This document shows positions 31,227-42,588 of a DNA stretch of 64,000 bases, in pieces. Under the pieces are notes generated by a model. It searched no databases. It was not told the DNA's origin and saw only the letters and a list, made by a program, of their open reading frames with translations. The stretch is from Anaerolineae bacterium (GTDB lineage: Bacteria; Chloroflexota; Anaerolineae; Aggregatilineales; Phototrophicaceae): positions 186,001 to 250,000 of the forward strand of contig JADLAY010000026.1 of assembly GCA_020849765.1 (NCBI GenBank), in the 5' to 3' direction. Position numbers and translations under genes: made by a program. Positions within the stretch are counted from its first letter, which is position 1. The number at the start of each line of letters is the position of its first letter.

Positions 31227-31769
31227 CTATGCGCCGTCGGCAGGCTCGACGATGATGACCATGCCCATGGTCTGGTGACCGCGACCACAGTATTCATGGC
31301 AAATCACATGATAGGTGCCGCGTTCGGAGAACGTGACCGTCTGGCTGGCGATATGCCCCGGCAGAATTTGCAGATTGACGTTGTGATGCTCGATGTAGAA
31401 GCCGTGCTGAACATCGCGGCTAGTGATGTTGAACGTCACTTTGGCGCCCTCCGGCACGCGCAGGATGGGCAGGCCGACGGCGGTCTTTTCGGTCGTGCCG
31501 ACTTCGTAGGCCCACATATGCGCGACGATGTAGACTTCGTAGTTGCCATCCCCCATATCGCGCAGGCCCGGATTGGCGAATTCGGTTTCGTCAATCAAGA
31601 TCGGGTTGATGAAGGCTGAGGCAGTGGGCAAACGAACGCCGTAAATTATCGCCCCGGCGATCAATGCGGCGAAGAATACGCCGAGCATCGCAGCCGCCAG
31701 GATGATATAAATGCGCTCGTAACGATCGATCTCGAGCTTACCTTCTTCTTGTGGCTTGGTGTCTTGCAT
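31227..31769 (-). CDS. cbaB: Cytochrome c oxidase subunit II, ba3 type
   Basis: The 180-residue protein has one membrane helix (about 21-45) and a cupredoxin domain carrying the CuA site: a His in TSRDVQHGFYIEHHN and the cluster CHEYCGRGHQTMG (two Cys, Glu, His, Met). It accepts electrons from cytochrome c. The single helix and short length are typical of ba3 oxidases. It lies between subunit IIa and subunit I. Confidence 0.94.
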   Translation of the reverse strand: MQDTKPQEEGKLEIDRYERIYIILAAAMLGVFFAALIAGAIIYGVRLPTASAFINPILIDETEFANPGLRDMGDGNYEVYIVAHMWAYEVGTTEKTAVGLPILRVPEGAKVTFNITSRDVQHGFYIEHHNVNLQILPGHIASQTVTFSERGTYHVICHEYCGRGHQTMGMVIIVEPADGA

Positions 31770-31772
31770 AGC

Positions 31773-31967
31773 TCAGTTCCCCAACCGCCCGATAAAAATC
31801 TCCCAATACATGAAGGCATAGTAAAGGGCGTAGAACACCAGCATCGCGAGGACAAACGCAAATGCGCCGCGTGGCTCAAAGTGCTTCTCTTCTTTGGCTT
31901 CGTCCTGTTTGGGTTCAGCGATCTGGGCTTCTTCCGCCGCTTGATTCTCGGCAGGTGCGTCTGACAT
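31773..31967 (-). CDS. Cytochrome c oxidase subunit IIa-like single-helix protein
   Basis: The 64-residue protein has a charged Ala/Glu-rich N-terminal part and one membrane helix (about 37-58, FAFVLAMLVFYALYYAFMYW). ba3 oxidases contain a single-helix subunit IIa that supplies the helix missing from subunit II, and its position directly before subunit II fits. ATG at 31967 is preferred since GGAGG lies 8 bases upstream. The N-terminal extension is longer than in Thermus IIa. Confidence 0.8.
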   Translation of the reverse strand: MSDAPAENQAAEEAQIAEPKQDEAKEEKHFEPRGAFAFVLAMLVFYALYYAFMYWEIFIGRLGN

Positions 31968-31990
31968 AGCTCGTTCCTCCCCCAGCACTA

Positions 31991-32488
31991 TTACGGTAAC
32001 GAAAGCACGTAGGCCACGAGATCATCGATTTCTGGCGCAGACAAAATCTGAGCAAAGTCTTGTGGCATCATGTTTTCGGGATACGGCGGATCGCCCTGCA
32101 CGACGTGTGCCTGAGGATCGACTATCGAGGTATGGACGTATTCGACTGCCGATTGGCCGACGACGGTCGAACCGGCGCGATCTTTCAGGCCGCCCAGGCC
32201 TGGGCCGACCAGGCGAGTCGCGTCAGTTGAGTGACACTGGGAGCACGCCCAAACGCCCGATGCCGTGGTGTGAGGCGTCGTGAACAGGATCTGTCCTCGT
32301 GCGGGATCGCCTGGCAGGGGCAACTCGGTGGGACCGCCCTCGGGTACGGGCGTCGAGGTGGGAAGAGCGGCGATAGTGGCCGCCTGGATGGCAGCGGCGG
32401 TTTCTTGCACCGATGCAACTTCGAGCGGACTACGTCCGCAAGCGGCGAGGATGAGTAGGAGCGCGCAGAATAGACCTGTGCGTTTCAC
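31991..32488 (-). CDS. Cytochrome c lipoprotein
   Basis: The 165-residue protein has a signal peptide with lipobox LILAAC (Cys about 17), a Thr/Pro-rich spacer, and a monoheme class I cytochrome c domain with CSQCH near 81-85 and a likely axial Met in NMMPQDF near 138. It should be membrane-tethered and pass electrons to the CuA site of the oxidase encoded downstream. It starts the tight part of the oxidase operon. Confidence 0.9.
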   Translation of the reverse strand: MKRTGLFCALLLILAACGRSPLEVASVQETAAAIQAATIAALPTSTPVPEGGPTELPLPGDPARGQILFTTPHTTASGVWACSQCHSTDATRLVGPGLGGLKDRAGSTVVGQSAVEYVHTSIVDPQAHVVQGDPPYPENMMPQDFAQILSAPEIDDLVAYVLSLP

Positions 32489-32645
32489 ATTGACCCCCCT
32501 GTGTTGAGTATGGCTCTATCTAATGTTGAGTCGGCAACGTATCGATGGTACGAATCGCAATCATACCCTGTCATGTGACAAAGTGCGCAAAATTCAGCGC
32601 TGAATGTCATAGACTGGCGGGTCGAAAAACACCCGGAAGCGATGG

Positions 32646-33164
32646 TCAATTCAGGATCCCCGTAAGTTGGGTCGCGAAATCCGGATCGAGCGGCCCGAAC
32701 TGCCGGTAGACGATGTTACCGGAGGGCGCGATCATGAGCGTGACGGGGAGCGAGGTAACGAAATAATTCGAGAGCAGCGTCTCATCCGGGTTGAGCAGCA
32801 GCGGGAAGTGCACGTCGACGACCGTGGCGAAGGCGCGCACGATCTCGGCGTCCTCGCCGACGTTGATGCCGAGCACCGTCACCCGATCGGCATGGGCATC
32901 CGCGAACTGCTGGAGATCGCTCATGTCGTAGATGACCGTATCGAGCCACGACGCCCAGAACGTCAGGATGACCCACCTGTCGCGCAGGTCGGCCAGATGA
33001 ACCATCTGCCCGTCGAGGCTGGCCAGCGTGAAATCCGGCGCGGGGAGCGGCTCACCGGCGGGCAATGGGGTCGCCGATGGCTGAACTTGAATCTGAGAAT
33101 CAGGTGCAGCGGCACAAGCGGTACAGAGAAGCAGCAAAGTAATTGCGAAGCAGAAACGCACCAT
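32646..33164 (-). CDS. TlpA/AhpC-TSA-like thioredoxin-fold lipoprotein lacking the CxxC motif
   Basis: The 172-residue protein has a lipobox-type signal (LLLCTACA, Cys about 17) and a thioredoxin-like domain: PAPDFTLASLDGQMVHLADL, then VILTFWASWLDTVIYDM where WCxPC would normally be, VLGINVGEDAEIVRAF, and the cis-Pro region FVTSLPVTLMIAPSG. Both active-site cysteines are missing, so it cannot be a standard disulfide reductase. It lies upstream of the cytochrome c gene in the oxidase cluster and may be a redox-inactive assembly or binding protein (inference). Confidence 0.85.
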   Translation of the reverse strand: MVRFCFAITLLLLCTACAAAPDSQIQVQPSATPLPAGEPLPAPDFTLASLDGQMVHLADLRDRWVILTFWASWLDTVIYDMSDLQQFADAHADRVTVLGINVGEDAEIVRAFATVVDVHFPLLLNPDETLLSNYFVTSLPVTLMIAPSGNIVYRQFGPLDPDFATQLTGILN

Positions 33165-33223
33165 AAAGAACTACCGAACATCCTGACAGGATACTGCGGC
33201 CTATTATAGCGTGTGGCAAAGAG

Positions 33224-33252
33224 AGAGGGGTGGCTTTGGCGGCCACCCCTCT
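33224..33252 (-). terminator. Hairpin downstream of the LPRTG surface protein gene
   Basis: AGAGGGGTGGC (33224-33234) pairs perfectly with GCCACCCCTCT (33242-33252) around a 7-base loop. It begins 9 bases after the stop at 33262 on the minus strand. The following T tract is weak (CTCTTTG), so termination strength is uncertain. Confidence 0.65.
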
Positions 33253-33261
33253 GTAATGGTT

Positions 33262-36153
33262 CTACGACAATTCGGTCACACGTCGTCGTCGTGAGGCCGC
33301 GTAGCCGCCCACGGCAGCAGCGCCCACGCCCAGGAGCAGGGGCAGCCTCCACCACGGGGTTTCACCCGTACGCGGCAGCCCGGTGATGACGACCGTCGTC
33401 GCACTGGCGCGCAAGCCGCCGAGCAGGGCGACGTTCTCGATGGCGACACCGACCACGCCGTCGCGTATGCGCGTCGTCAGTGTGATCGTGACCGAGCTAT
33501 TCGCCGGCAGTGTGGCCAGAGTGAGCGTCACGTTCTGCCCACTGACGCTGACCGTGCCCGCGCTCGACGTCGCGTTGAGGATGATCAGTTCGCCAGGCAC
33601 GTTGTCCGTCACCGTGATGTTGGTCAGGTCGAACGGATTGGGATTGCCGACGACGATCGTCCAGGTCACCGTGTCGCCGGGCAAGGCAAACGGGCGATCC
33701 ACAAGTTTGACCAGCGTCGGGCCGCCCGGTTCTGAGGCCGGTGTACCACCCGGAACCGGTGTACCCGGAATGCCTGGGACAGGTGTGACAGTGACTCCTG
33801 GAGGCGGTGTGCCGGGCGTTGTCGGCGGCACAGTCACCTGCACGACGCTGTTGTTGAAGCCAAAGTCATAGGTGTGATTGTTGTCGCCAGGGCCGCCGGT
33901 ATCGAAGCGGGCGACCGCGATGATGCCGTTGAGAATACCGTCCGAGTCGCGCGAGTCGCCGTTGGTCGAGCCATCCGCATTCGGCGTCGTCAGGTAAAGG
34001 TCGGTCAAGGCGGGCTGCGTCACATCGATGCGCACTTCGAAGCCGCTGGTGTTGAACGTCAGCCCGGTGATGCCATAGATGGCGTTCAGCGCGTTGGTGC
34101 CAGGAGCGGACGAGAAGTAATACTCACCGTCCACGTCGGTGATGGCCGTGCCCAGCAGCGTGCCATCCGGCGCGAAGAGCTGGACGGTGACGCCTGCCAG
34201 CGGCGGCTCACCCGGATCTTGCACGCCGTCGAGATCGTCATCGCGCCAGACACGGTTGCCGATTTCAATTGGGCCCGCATCGCAGATGAACTCGATATCG
34301 CCCAAACCAGCGCCCTTGCCGAGCAGCGTGCCGGGCGGGAAGAGCTGAATGCGTCGGCTGATTGCCGCCGTATCGAGGTTGTAGGTACGTGTACCATTCT
34401 CGAACGTATCCCAGGCATCGAACACGGTCGAGACGACTTCGCGGCTGCCCGGCAGCACGCCGAGACCACCGATGGTGATTTCGTCGTGGTAAGGCTCGAA
34501 GCTCTCATTGAAGAAGAACTCACCGCCGCCAGGACCTTGATTGTTCCCTGCGCCACCGCTGGGGCCACGGCCCAAACACTGGCCGTTGTTTTCGACCTGC
34601 CATGCGCCGCCGCCATCCTGACAGGCCAGAATCAGATCACCAGCCTGATAGGCATCGTAACCGGTCGTGCCGCCTGCCGGCGAGATGTCATACTGCGAGA
34701 AGCCCTGATCGCCGAACCGATCGCGGAAGCCCAGGACCATGAAGTTGTTGCCGTCGAATTCGATGTCGGTCAGGACTGGCTGCGGGTTGCCGATGTTGGG
34801 ATTCGCCTGTGCCGCGCTGTAGGGCGCATAGCTCGGCAGCCAGACGTCCGTCCAGGGCAGCCATTCGCCATCGTTATCAGGGTTTATGCCGGTAAAGAAG
34901 AAGTTGATGGCCCCGCGCGAGTACGTGAGCGGGAACTCCAACATGGGCGCGCCGTCGAAAGCATTAGCGTTGACGTCATAGCGATAGACGTATGCGCGCA
35001 GCAAAGAGCGTGCAGCCTGGATGTCCGCCAGCGCGGGCGTCGGGTTGGTCGCGAAGACCTGCGCCAGTTCGCTTTCGCCAGAGCAGATCATGCCGACGTA
35101 GAGTGAATTGTTGTAGTACTTGAGCGCAAACGGACGCACATCCGCCGCCGGGCAGTTGGCCGGTGTCGGCACAGGGCGGCGTATGATGCTGCCTGCCGCG
35201 GGCGCTGTCGGTGCGCCACCGGCGACGCCGAGCGGCATCACGATCAGTTCACGCTGGAACAGGTTCATGGCGTAGAGGGTCGTTTCATCAGCGGAGATGT
35301 CGAGATCGCCGATGCCCATCTTCCCGGCCGCCACAAAACCGCCCGCGTCCTGAACCCAGGGCGGGTTGCTGCCATTCGGGTGCGGATTCGCGCCGGTATC
35401 AATGCCCGCCAGCCCATTCAGTTCAATGAAAACGCTCGCGCCGCCGCCCGTCCCCATGCGGTAGATTGTGCCAGTGTTGTTGCTGGAACCCTGGCCGGTG
35501 CCGCGGCGCACATAGCTGGACGTGAACAGGGTCTGGGTCGAAGACTGGAAGGCGATGCCGTAAACCGTACCGACTTCATTCGCGTAGGCGAGATCGGTCT
35601 CGGCGAACTCGCCCGTGCGGCCATTGGCGAGATAATCCCAACTCTTGACCGTCGGCTGCGTGCTCTGCGAATTATCGCCGGGGATGAAGCAGCTCGTGAC
35701 GATGCGCGGGTTGTTGCAGATATCGCCAGGCGCCTGAACGCCAAAATCGGCTGCAGCGCCGACATCGAGAAACTGAACCGTGGTATCTGAGCTTGTCCCC
35801 CAAACGGCGGTGCGGAACGGCGCCGGTGGCGTGTATTCGACACGTATCCGTCCAGCGGCTACGCTGACTGACAGGGTGTACTGCCCCAGGGTCGCTGCAT
35901 CGCCGCTGCTCTGCGTGGTGCCAATGGCTACGCCGTCATCATTGTAGGCTGTGATCGTCGTCCCACCCACGCCGGGCTCGCTCCCATCGCGCACGCCGTT
36001 GCCGTCGTAATCACGAAAGATCGTTCCCGTGATCACACCAGCCTGAGCACTAACCGCTTGCAACGATAGTGCCAACAGCGTCATAAACAAAAAAGCCAGC
36101 ACGAAAATACGGAGCGAGAACCGTAACCGTGTGCGAGGATGGCGACTCATCAT
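33262..36153 (-). CDS. SdrD-B/DUF11 surface protein with C-terminal LPRTG anchor
   Basis: The 963-residue protein has a signal peptide (cleavage likely after AVSAQA near 37), an SdrD-B-like module at the start (GTIFRDYDGNGVRDGSEPGV), a large central region of about 500 residues resembling a propeller-type domain rich in Asn and Gly, a second SdrD-B module near 640 (IGNRVWRDDDLDGVQDPGEP), a Pro/Gly linker and a DUF11 domain near 830-920. It ends in a sorting-type signal: GLPRTGETP, a hydrophobic helix and RRRR. It should be wall- or membrane-anchored; a sortase is not in this window. The ligand is unknown. Confidence 0.88.
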   Translation of the reverse strand: MMSRHPRTRLRFSLRIFVLAFLFMTLLALSLQAVSAQAGVITGTIFRDYDGNGVRDGSEPGVGGTTITAYNDDGVAIGTTQSSGDAATLGQYTLSVSVAAGRIRVEYTPPAPFRTAVWGTSSDTTVQFLDVGAAADFGVQAPGDICNNPRIVTSCFIPGDNSQSTQPTVKSWDYLANGRTGEFAETDLAYANEVGTVYGIAFQSSTQTLFTSSYVRRGTGQGSSNNTGTIYRMGTGGGASVFIELNGLAGIDTGANPHPNGSNPPWVQDAGGFVAAGKMGIGDLDISADETTLYAMNLFQRELIVMPLGVAGGAPTAPAAGSIIRRPVPTPANCPAADVRPFALKYYNNSLYVGMICSGESELAQVFATNPTPALADIQAARSLLRAYVYRYDVNANAFDGAPMLEFPLTYSRGAINFFFTGINPDNDGEWLPWTDVWLPSYAPYSAAQANPNIGNPQPVLTDIEFDGNNFMVLGFRDRFGDQGFSQYDISPAGGTTGYDAYQAGDLILACQDGGGAWQVENNGQCLGRGPSGGAGNNQGPGGGEFFFNESFEPYHDEITIGGLGVLPGSREVVSTVFDAWDTFENGTRTYNLDTAAISRRIQLFPPGTLLGKGAGLGDIEFICDAGPIEIGNRVWRDDDLDGVQDPGEPPLAGVTVQLFAPDGTLLGTAITDVDGEYYFSSAPGTNALNAIYGITGLTFNTSGFEVRIDVTQPALTDLYLTTPNADGSTNGDSRDSDGILNGIIAVARFDTGGPGDNNHTYDFGFNNSVVQVTVPPTTPGTPPPGVTVTPVPGIPGTPVPGGTPASEPGGPTLVKLVDRPFALPGDTVTWTIVVGNPNPFDLTNITVTDNVPGELIILNATSSAGTVSVSGQNVTLTLATLPANSSVTITLTTRIRDGVVGVAIENVALLGGLRASATTVVITGLPRTGETPWWRLPLLLGVGAAAVGGYAASRRRRVTELS

Positions 36154-36453
36154 GAAACTCTCTTCCAGTTCACATCAACCAAGCGGCGGCGTACAACATC
36201 TGATGCTAGTGAACTACACGTGACGTTACAGCGACCTAACGCAGGTGAAATTTACAAAAACTTTACGTACTCAAGAAAAGCTATAATAATGTTCTGACTC
36301 AATAGAGTATAACCTTCAACCATAAATAGCAAACCACGTCTGTATTGGGATTGCGTCTAGAAAACGTATTAATTTTGTACGCTCTGTGAGGCGATAATTG
36401 ACGGGCGCGCTAGCAGTCAAACGCGCCCGTCAGCAGAGTTTTATGGAGGGTGG
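36154..36453. other. Intergenic region between E2 gene and surface protein gene
   Basis: This AT-rich gap of 300 bases should hold the promoter of the surface protein gene (minus strand) and the end of the E2 transcript. Apart from the hairpin at 36400-36431, I see no gene or clear promoter. A GACTC (GANTC) site lies at 36296-36300. Confidence 0.5.
36400..36431 (-). terminator. GC-rich hairpin downstream of the stand-alone E2 gene
   Basis: GACGGGCGCG (36400-36409) pairs perfectly with CGCGCCCGTC (36422-36431). It starts 22 bases past the E2 stop on the minus strand. There is no strong T run, so it could be a weak or factor-dependent terminator. Confidence 0.6.
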
Positions 36454-37848
<1,395 letters not shown>

Positions 37849-37985
37849 GGCGTCGCTCCCACAGGCCACGCTTGAACGCGTGGGTCACAACCTAAATAGA
37901 CTTTCACTCGGATGGTGAAAATCTAGCTTTCGTTTAAATCGAATATCAGGAAGAGAATACCGCAAAAATCAGGCAAGGTGCCGGG

Positions 37986-38723
37986 TTAATCGGGTTCCCG
38001 ACCGGCAACAAGGTGATCCTTATAGGCTTCAAATCCTGTTTCATCACCGGCAGCCAGGAAGGCGGCCTGTTTGGCCCAGGTTGGCATGCTGGGCGCAAAG
38101 CGCATCCCTTGCGCTTCAATGGCGGCGCGCAGTTCGTCTTCGGTGGCTTCGGCCAGCCGTGCGAACGTCTCGATACCCGCCGTGCGGAGAGCTTTTTCCA
38201 TCTTGGGGCCGATGCCCTCGACACGTTTGAGGTCGTCTTTTCCGGAGGCCTTGGCGCGTTTGGGTTTGGCAGCAGGAGCGGGTTCGGCGGCCTTGGGTTC
38301 TTCTGCCGGAATAGGCGGTGGAGCTGCGGGAGTCTCGGCAACCGTCTTCACCGGCGCTTCGACGGCTGCGGGCGACTCGGTGACTGCTTCCACGGGTGCC
38401 GCTGACACTTCAGCGACGGGTTCAGCCACCGTCGCAGCGACGACCACTGGCTCCACGGCAGGCTCGGCCAGGGCGGGGGGAGCCGTTTCAGCCTCGCCGG
38501 GCAAGAATTGACGGATGCGCGGCGCGGGCTCTTCTTCCTCTTCTTCGGCCTGTGCCGGGGCACGCCCCATCCACCAGCCAAAGAAGCCCGCCAGCAGCAG
38601 CAGAATAAGGACTATCCACCAATCTTCAAGTGGACGTTCAAGAACAATATTGCGCAGCGCGATAAGAATGGCTCCTATTAGCGCCACCACCGCTAGACCC
38701 GTCCGCACCGAACGATCCAGCAT
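37986..38723 (-). CDS. Membrane-anchored helix-hairpin-helix protein
   Basis: The 245-residue protein has two membrane helices near the N terminus (about 6-24 and 33-51), an acidic then Ala/Val/Pro/Glu-rich linker of about 100 residues, and a C-terminal helix-hairpin-helix domain (DDLKRVEGIGPKMEKALRTA, then LAEATEDELRAAI). This C-terminal module is found in ribosomal protein L21-fusion and flap-nuclease-like (DUF4332) proteins and usually binds DNA or protein. GGGGG precedes ATG at 38723. A membrane-tethered DNA-binding role is an inference. Confidence 0.8.
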   Translation of the reverse strand: MLDRSVRTGLAVVALIGAILIALRNIVLERPLEDWWIVLILLLLAGFFGWWMGRAPAQAEEEEEEPAPRIRQFLPGEAETAPPALAEPAVEPVVVAATVAEPVAEVSAAPVEAVTESPAAVEAPVKTVAETPAAPPPIPAEEPKAAEPAPAAKPKRAKASGKDDLKRVEGIGPKMEKALRTAGIETFARLAEATEDELRAAIEAQGMRFAPSMPTWAKQAAFLAAGDETGFEAYKDHLVAGREPD

Positions 38724-38916
38724 AGTGCCCCCTTTTATCAATTCGCCTATGAATCCTTAACTTGAGCCCGATTCACGTTGCTTCCCCAACATGAGGATCG
38801 TGCGTCAAAAGCCTATCTTCATTATGATCTAGTGTAACAAGTCACCAGCAAGACTGTCAAAAGACTGTTGGTTTCGAAAGGGCATGGCTCGCGTTCCGCG
38901 GCAGGGCACAGTATAG

Positions 38917-40023
<1,107 letters not shown>

Positions 40024-40027
40024 GCGA

Positions 40028-40909
40028 TCACGCGCCATCGTTCAGGCGCGCGATCACTTCGCGCATGATGCGCTCGAAGGCCTTGAGGTTCTTATCCGTC
40101 GACAGTGCGCGCACCAACGGCAGATTGGGGCGGCGGTCTGCCCGATCCAGCTCGAAGGCTTCGCCATCCGGCAGCAGCGCGTTCAACGCTTTGAGGACGG
40201 CCTCTCGCTCTTTTTGTTCGTCATAGGGCGGAAAGCTCATCCAGTATTGGAGCGGTATCTCGACCGCGGGCTGGCGGCGGTAGGCGCGCACCGAAAAGAC
40301 GACTACTCCCCCAGGACCAACCCACAAATGCGCGTGAAACGCAGGCTCGCTGCGCCCGCTGAAGGTGATCGCGTTGGCGTAGGTCTCCGCGAACGCGAAC
40401 AGCTCACGGGCGATGCGCGAGTTTTCGTCGCCTTCCGGCATCTGGGCGATGTACTTGAAGAAGTTGTGCTCGTTCGGCTTGAGCACCGGCTGCTTGCGCC
40501 CGGCATCGCCCGCGCCGTCGATCGCCTTCTGCACGGCGCGGATCAGGCGCTGGGTGGCCTGCGCCTGACGCTGGCGAAAGTCGGTCGCCTGGCGGTTGAT
40601 CAGATAGATCGGCAGCGGCGTGTCGTCAATCTGGGCGATGAAGACCGGCTTGTTCAGGCGCAGCGCGAGCAGAGTCTCGCGCTCGACCCATTCGGAGGCG
40701 CGCGCATTGGCCGACCAGACGACGATCATCGTCTGGCAGTCTTCCACCCCCTGCTGGATCGACTTGGCCCAGGTCGCGCCGTCGGCGATGTCCTCGACAT
40801 CGACCCACAGATCGAGACCGGCAGCATCGAACAGACCTGCGAGATCTTCGACAAAGGCCTTGTCTTTAGAGCTATGACTGACAAACGTAAATGCGTGCGC
40901 TGACGACAT
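40028..40909 (-). CDS. TIR-domain protein with uncharacterised C-terminal domain
   Basis: The 293-residue protein begins with a TIR domain (FTFVSHSSKDKAFVEDLAG near 8-26, then LDLWVDVEDIADG, and SEWVERETLLAL with the putative catalytic Glu near 80). Bacterial TIR domains often cleave NAD or make cyclic ADP-ribose signals in antiphage defence. From about residue 140 on is a domain I do not recognise, with ITFSGRSEPAFHAHLWVGPG and VEIPLQYWMSFPPYDEQKE. No membrane segment is seen. ATG at 40909 is preferred over GTG at 40915. It has its own promoter region and converges on the methyltransferase gene. Confidence 0.85.
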   Translation of the reverse strand: MSSAHAFTFVSHSSKDKAFVEDLAGLFDAAGLDLWVDVEDIADGATWAKSIQQGVEDCQTMIVVWSANARASEWVERETLLALRLNKPVFIAQIDDTPLPIYLINRQATDFRQRQAQATQRLIRAVQKAIDGAGDAGRKQPVLKPNEHNFFKYIAQMPEGDENSRIARELFAFAETYANAITFSGRSEPAFHAHLWVGPGGVVVFSVRAYRRQPAVEIPLQYWMSFPPYDEQKEREAVLKALNALLPDGEAFELDRADRRPNLPLVRALSTDKNLKAFERIMREVIARLNDGA

Positions 40910-41116
40910 AGGCACTGATCTCTGCCTTTTTGCAAAGTGCGAATCACGTAGGAGTGTATAACAATTTACAAATCAAATACAGAACAAATTTTCTAACTTT
41001 TCGTTCGTAGTCTATACGTAGAGCAAACATAGACTATGCGCCTATCAAACTGAGGCGGATTGAACGGTACAATCCTAACGTGTCCATCCATGTCCTCATA
41101 TTGGAGTTTATATCAA

Positions 41117-42520
41117 ATGCAGCGACGATACCGTGAATTTCTGGTCATCCTCCTGGCGATGCTGGTTGCCGCCACCACGGCCTGGGCACAACCCGCCTCG
41201 TTCGACACGGCACTCGCCGACTTGAGCGCGCGCGTGGGCACGACCGTGACTCTCAACCAGCTTGACAACTATTCGTGGGATCAGGAGCAGTTCAGCGACG
41301 CCAGCCTTGACTGCCCACAGCCGGGCGTCATGTACGCTCAGGTGATCACGCGCGGCTATATCTTCACGCTGAGCTACGGCGGCACCATCTACGACTACCG
41401 CGCGAACGATGCGGGCGACGTCGTCTTCCTGTGCTCGACCTCCAGCGCCGAACCGACGGCTGTGCCGCCGCCACCGACGCTCGTGCCACGCTTTCCGACG
41501 GGCGAAACCATCACCGCGGACACAGCGAATCTGATGCACGAGATCGCGCGCGCCACGTCGGAATCGGGCACCTTCAATCCTGGGCTGAGCTGGCTGCCGA
41601 CCGGCGACCTGATCGCCGTGGCGGCGGGCGGCGCTCCCGAAGACCCGACGATGACGAGTGGCGGCGTGCTGCTCTACAACTCGGCTAATGTGAATGACGA
41701 GCCGGAGCGCGTCGAACTCAATGCGACGGTGACGGCGTTGGCCTCCGGCGAACTCGATCGCAGGCCTTACGTGCTGGCGGGGACGGACTCCGGCGACGTG
41801 GTCTTGTTCGCGGCCGCGCCGGTCGAGGAACCGCTGGCGATGCAGCCCGGCGCCGGTCTCGACCGGGTGAACGCGGTCGCGTTGAGCCACGATATGGCCT
41901 ACGCGGCGGCGGCTTATGGCGCGACCGACGACCCGACGGTGGCGACGACCAACGTCGTCCAGATCTGGGAAGCGATCAGCGGCGCACCGCTGCGCGTGCT
42001 CGATCATCCTGCGCCGGTGACAACGGTCGCCTTCAGCCCCGATGGCGCACAGATCGCGACCGGTGACGCCGAGGGCGTGATCTACCTGTGGGACGTGCTG
42101 GAAGGGACGCTGATCACCAGCTTGCACGCGCATCCGATGGCGATCCGTGCGATCGCCTTCAGCCCGGACGGCACGCAGATCGCGACCGGGAGCGATCAAC
42201 GCTTCACACGCGTGTGGAACATGACCCGCGGTACGCGCGTCGTCGAATTCGACAACACGACGGACGATGCCATCCTCACGCTGGCCTTCAGCCCGGATGG
42301 CAGCCTGCTGGCGACCGCAGGCGGTAATCCTGAGGCCTTCACGCGCGATAACAGTATTCGTCTGTGGGATATGACGGGTCAGCACGTGGCAGGCGGCCTG
42401 ATGGGGCACGATGCATCGGTCATGCGCATCGCCTTCAGCCCGGACTCCACGCGGATCGCTTCCGTGAGCCAGGACGGTACCCTGCGCATCTGGGCAGTGA
42501 CGGACGACGCCGTCGGCTAG
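41117..42520 (+). CDS. Secreted WD40-repeat protein
   Basis: The 467-residue protein has a signal peptide (cleavage after TTAWAQ near 25), a domain of about 80 residues with two cysteines (SWDQEQFSDASLDCPQPG, DYRANDAGDVVFLC) often found in Chloroflexota exported proteins, a Pro-rich linker, and then a WD40 propeller. At least five repeats are visible in the last 200 residues, each with FSPDG or FSPDS and a terminal LWD, VWN or IWA. ATG at 41117 is chosen because GGAG lies at 41103-41106. Its role outside the cell is unknown. Confidence 0.85.
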   Translation: MQRRYREFLVILLAMLVAATTAWAQPASFDTALADLSARVGTTVTLNQLDNYSWDQEQFSDASLDCPQPGVMYAQVITRGYIFTLSYGGTIYDYRANDAGDVVFLCSTSSAEPTAVPPPPTLVPRFPTGETITADTANLMHEIARATSESGTFNPGLSWLPTGDLIAVAAGGAPEDPTMTSGGVLLYNSANVNDEPERVELNATVTALASGELDRRPYVLAGTDSGDVVLFAAAPVEEPLAMQPGAGLDRVNAVALSHDMAYAAAAYGATDDPTVATTNVVQIWEAISGAPLRVLDHPAPVTTVAFSPDGAQIATGDAEGVIYLWDVLEGTLITSLHAHPMAIRAIAFSPDGTQIATGSDQRFTRVWNMTRGTRVVEFDNTTDDAILTLAFSPDGSLLATAGGNPEAFTRDNSIRLWDMTGQHVAGGLMGHDASVMRIAFSPDSTRIASVSQDGTLRIWAVTDDAVG

Positions 42521-42534
42521 CGGCGAACAACAAA

Positions 42535-42560
42535 CAAGGCGGGTGTTATTGCCCGCCTTG
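42535..42560. terminator. Shared terminator between WD40 gene and pdh operon
   Basis: CAAGGCGGG (42535-42543) pairs perfectly with CCCGCCTTG (42552-42560). On the minus strand it is followed by TTTGTTGTT, so it should end the pdh transcript; on the plus strand it lies 15 bases after the WD40 stop. Confidence 0.85.
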
Positions 42561-42588
42561 TCCTCATACATCGCTTGCGATGTGAGCG

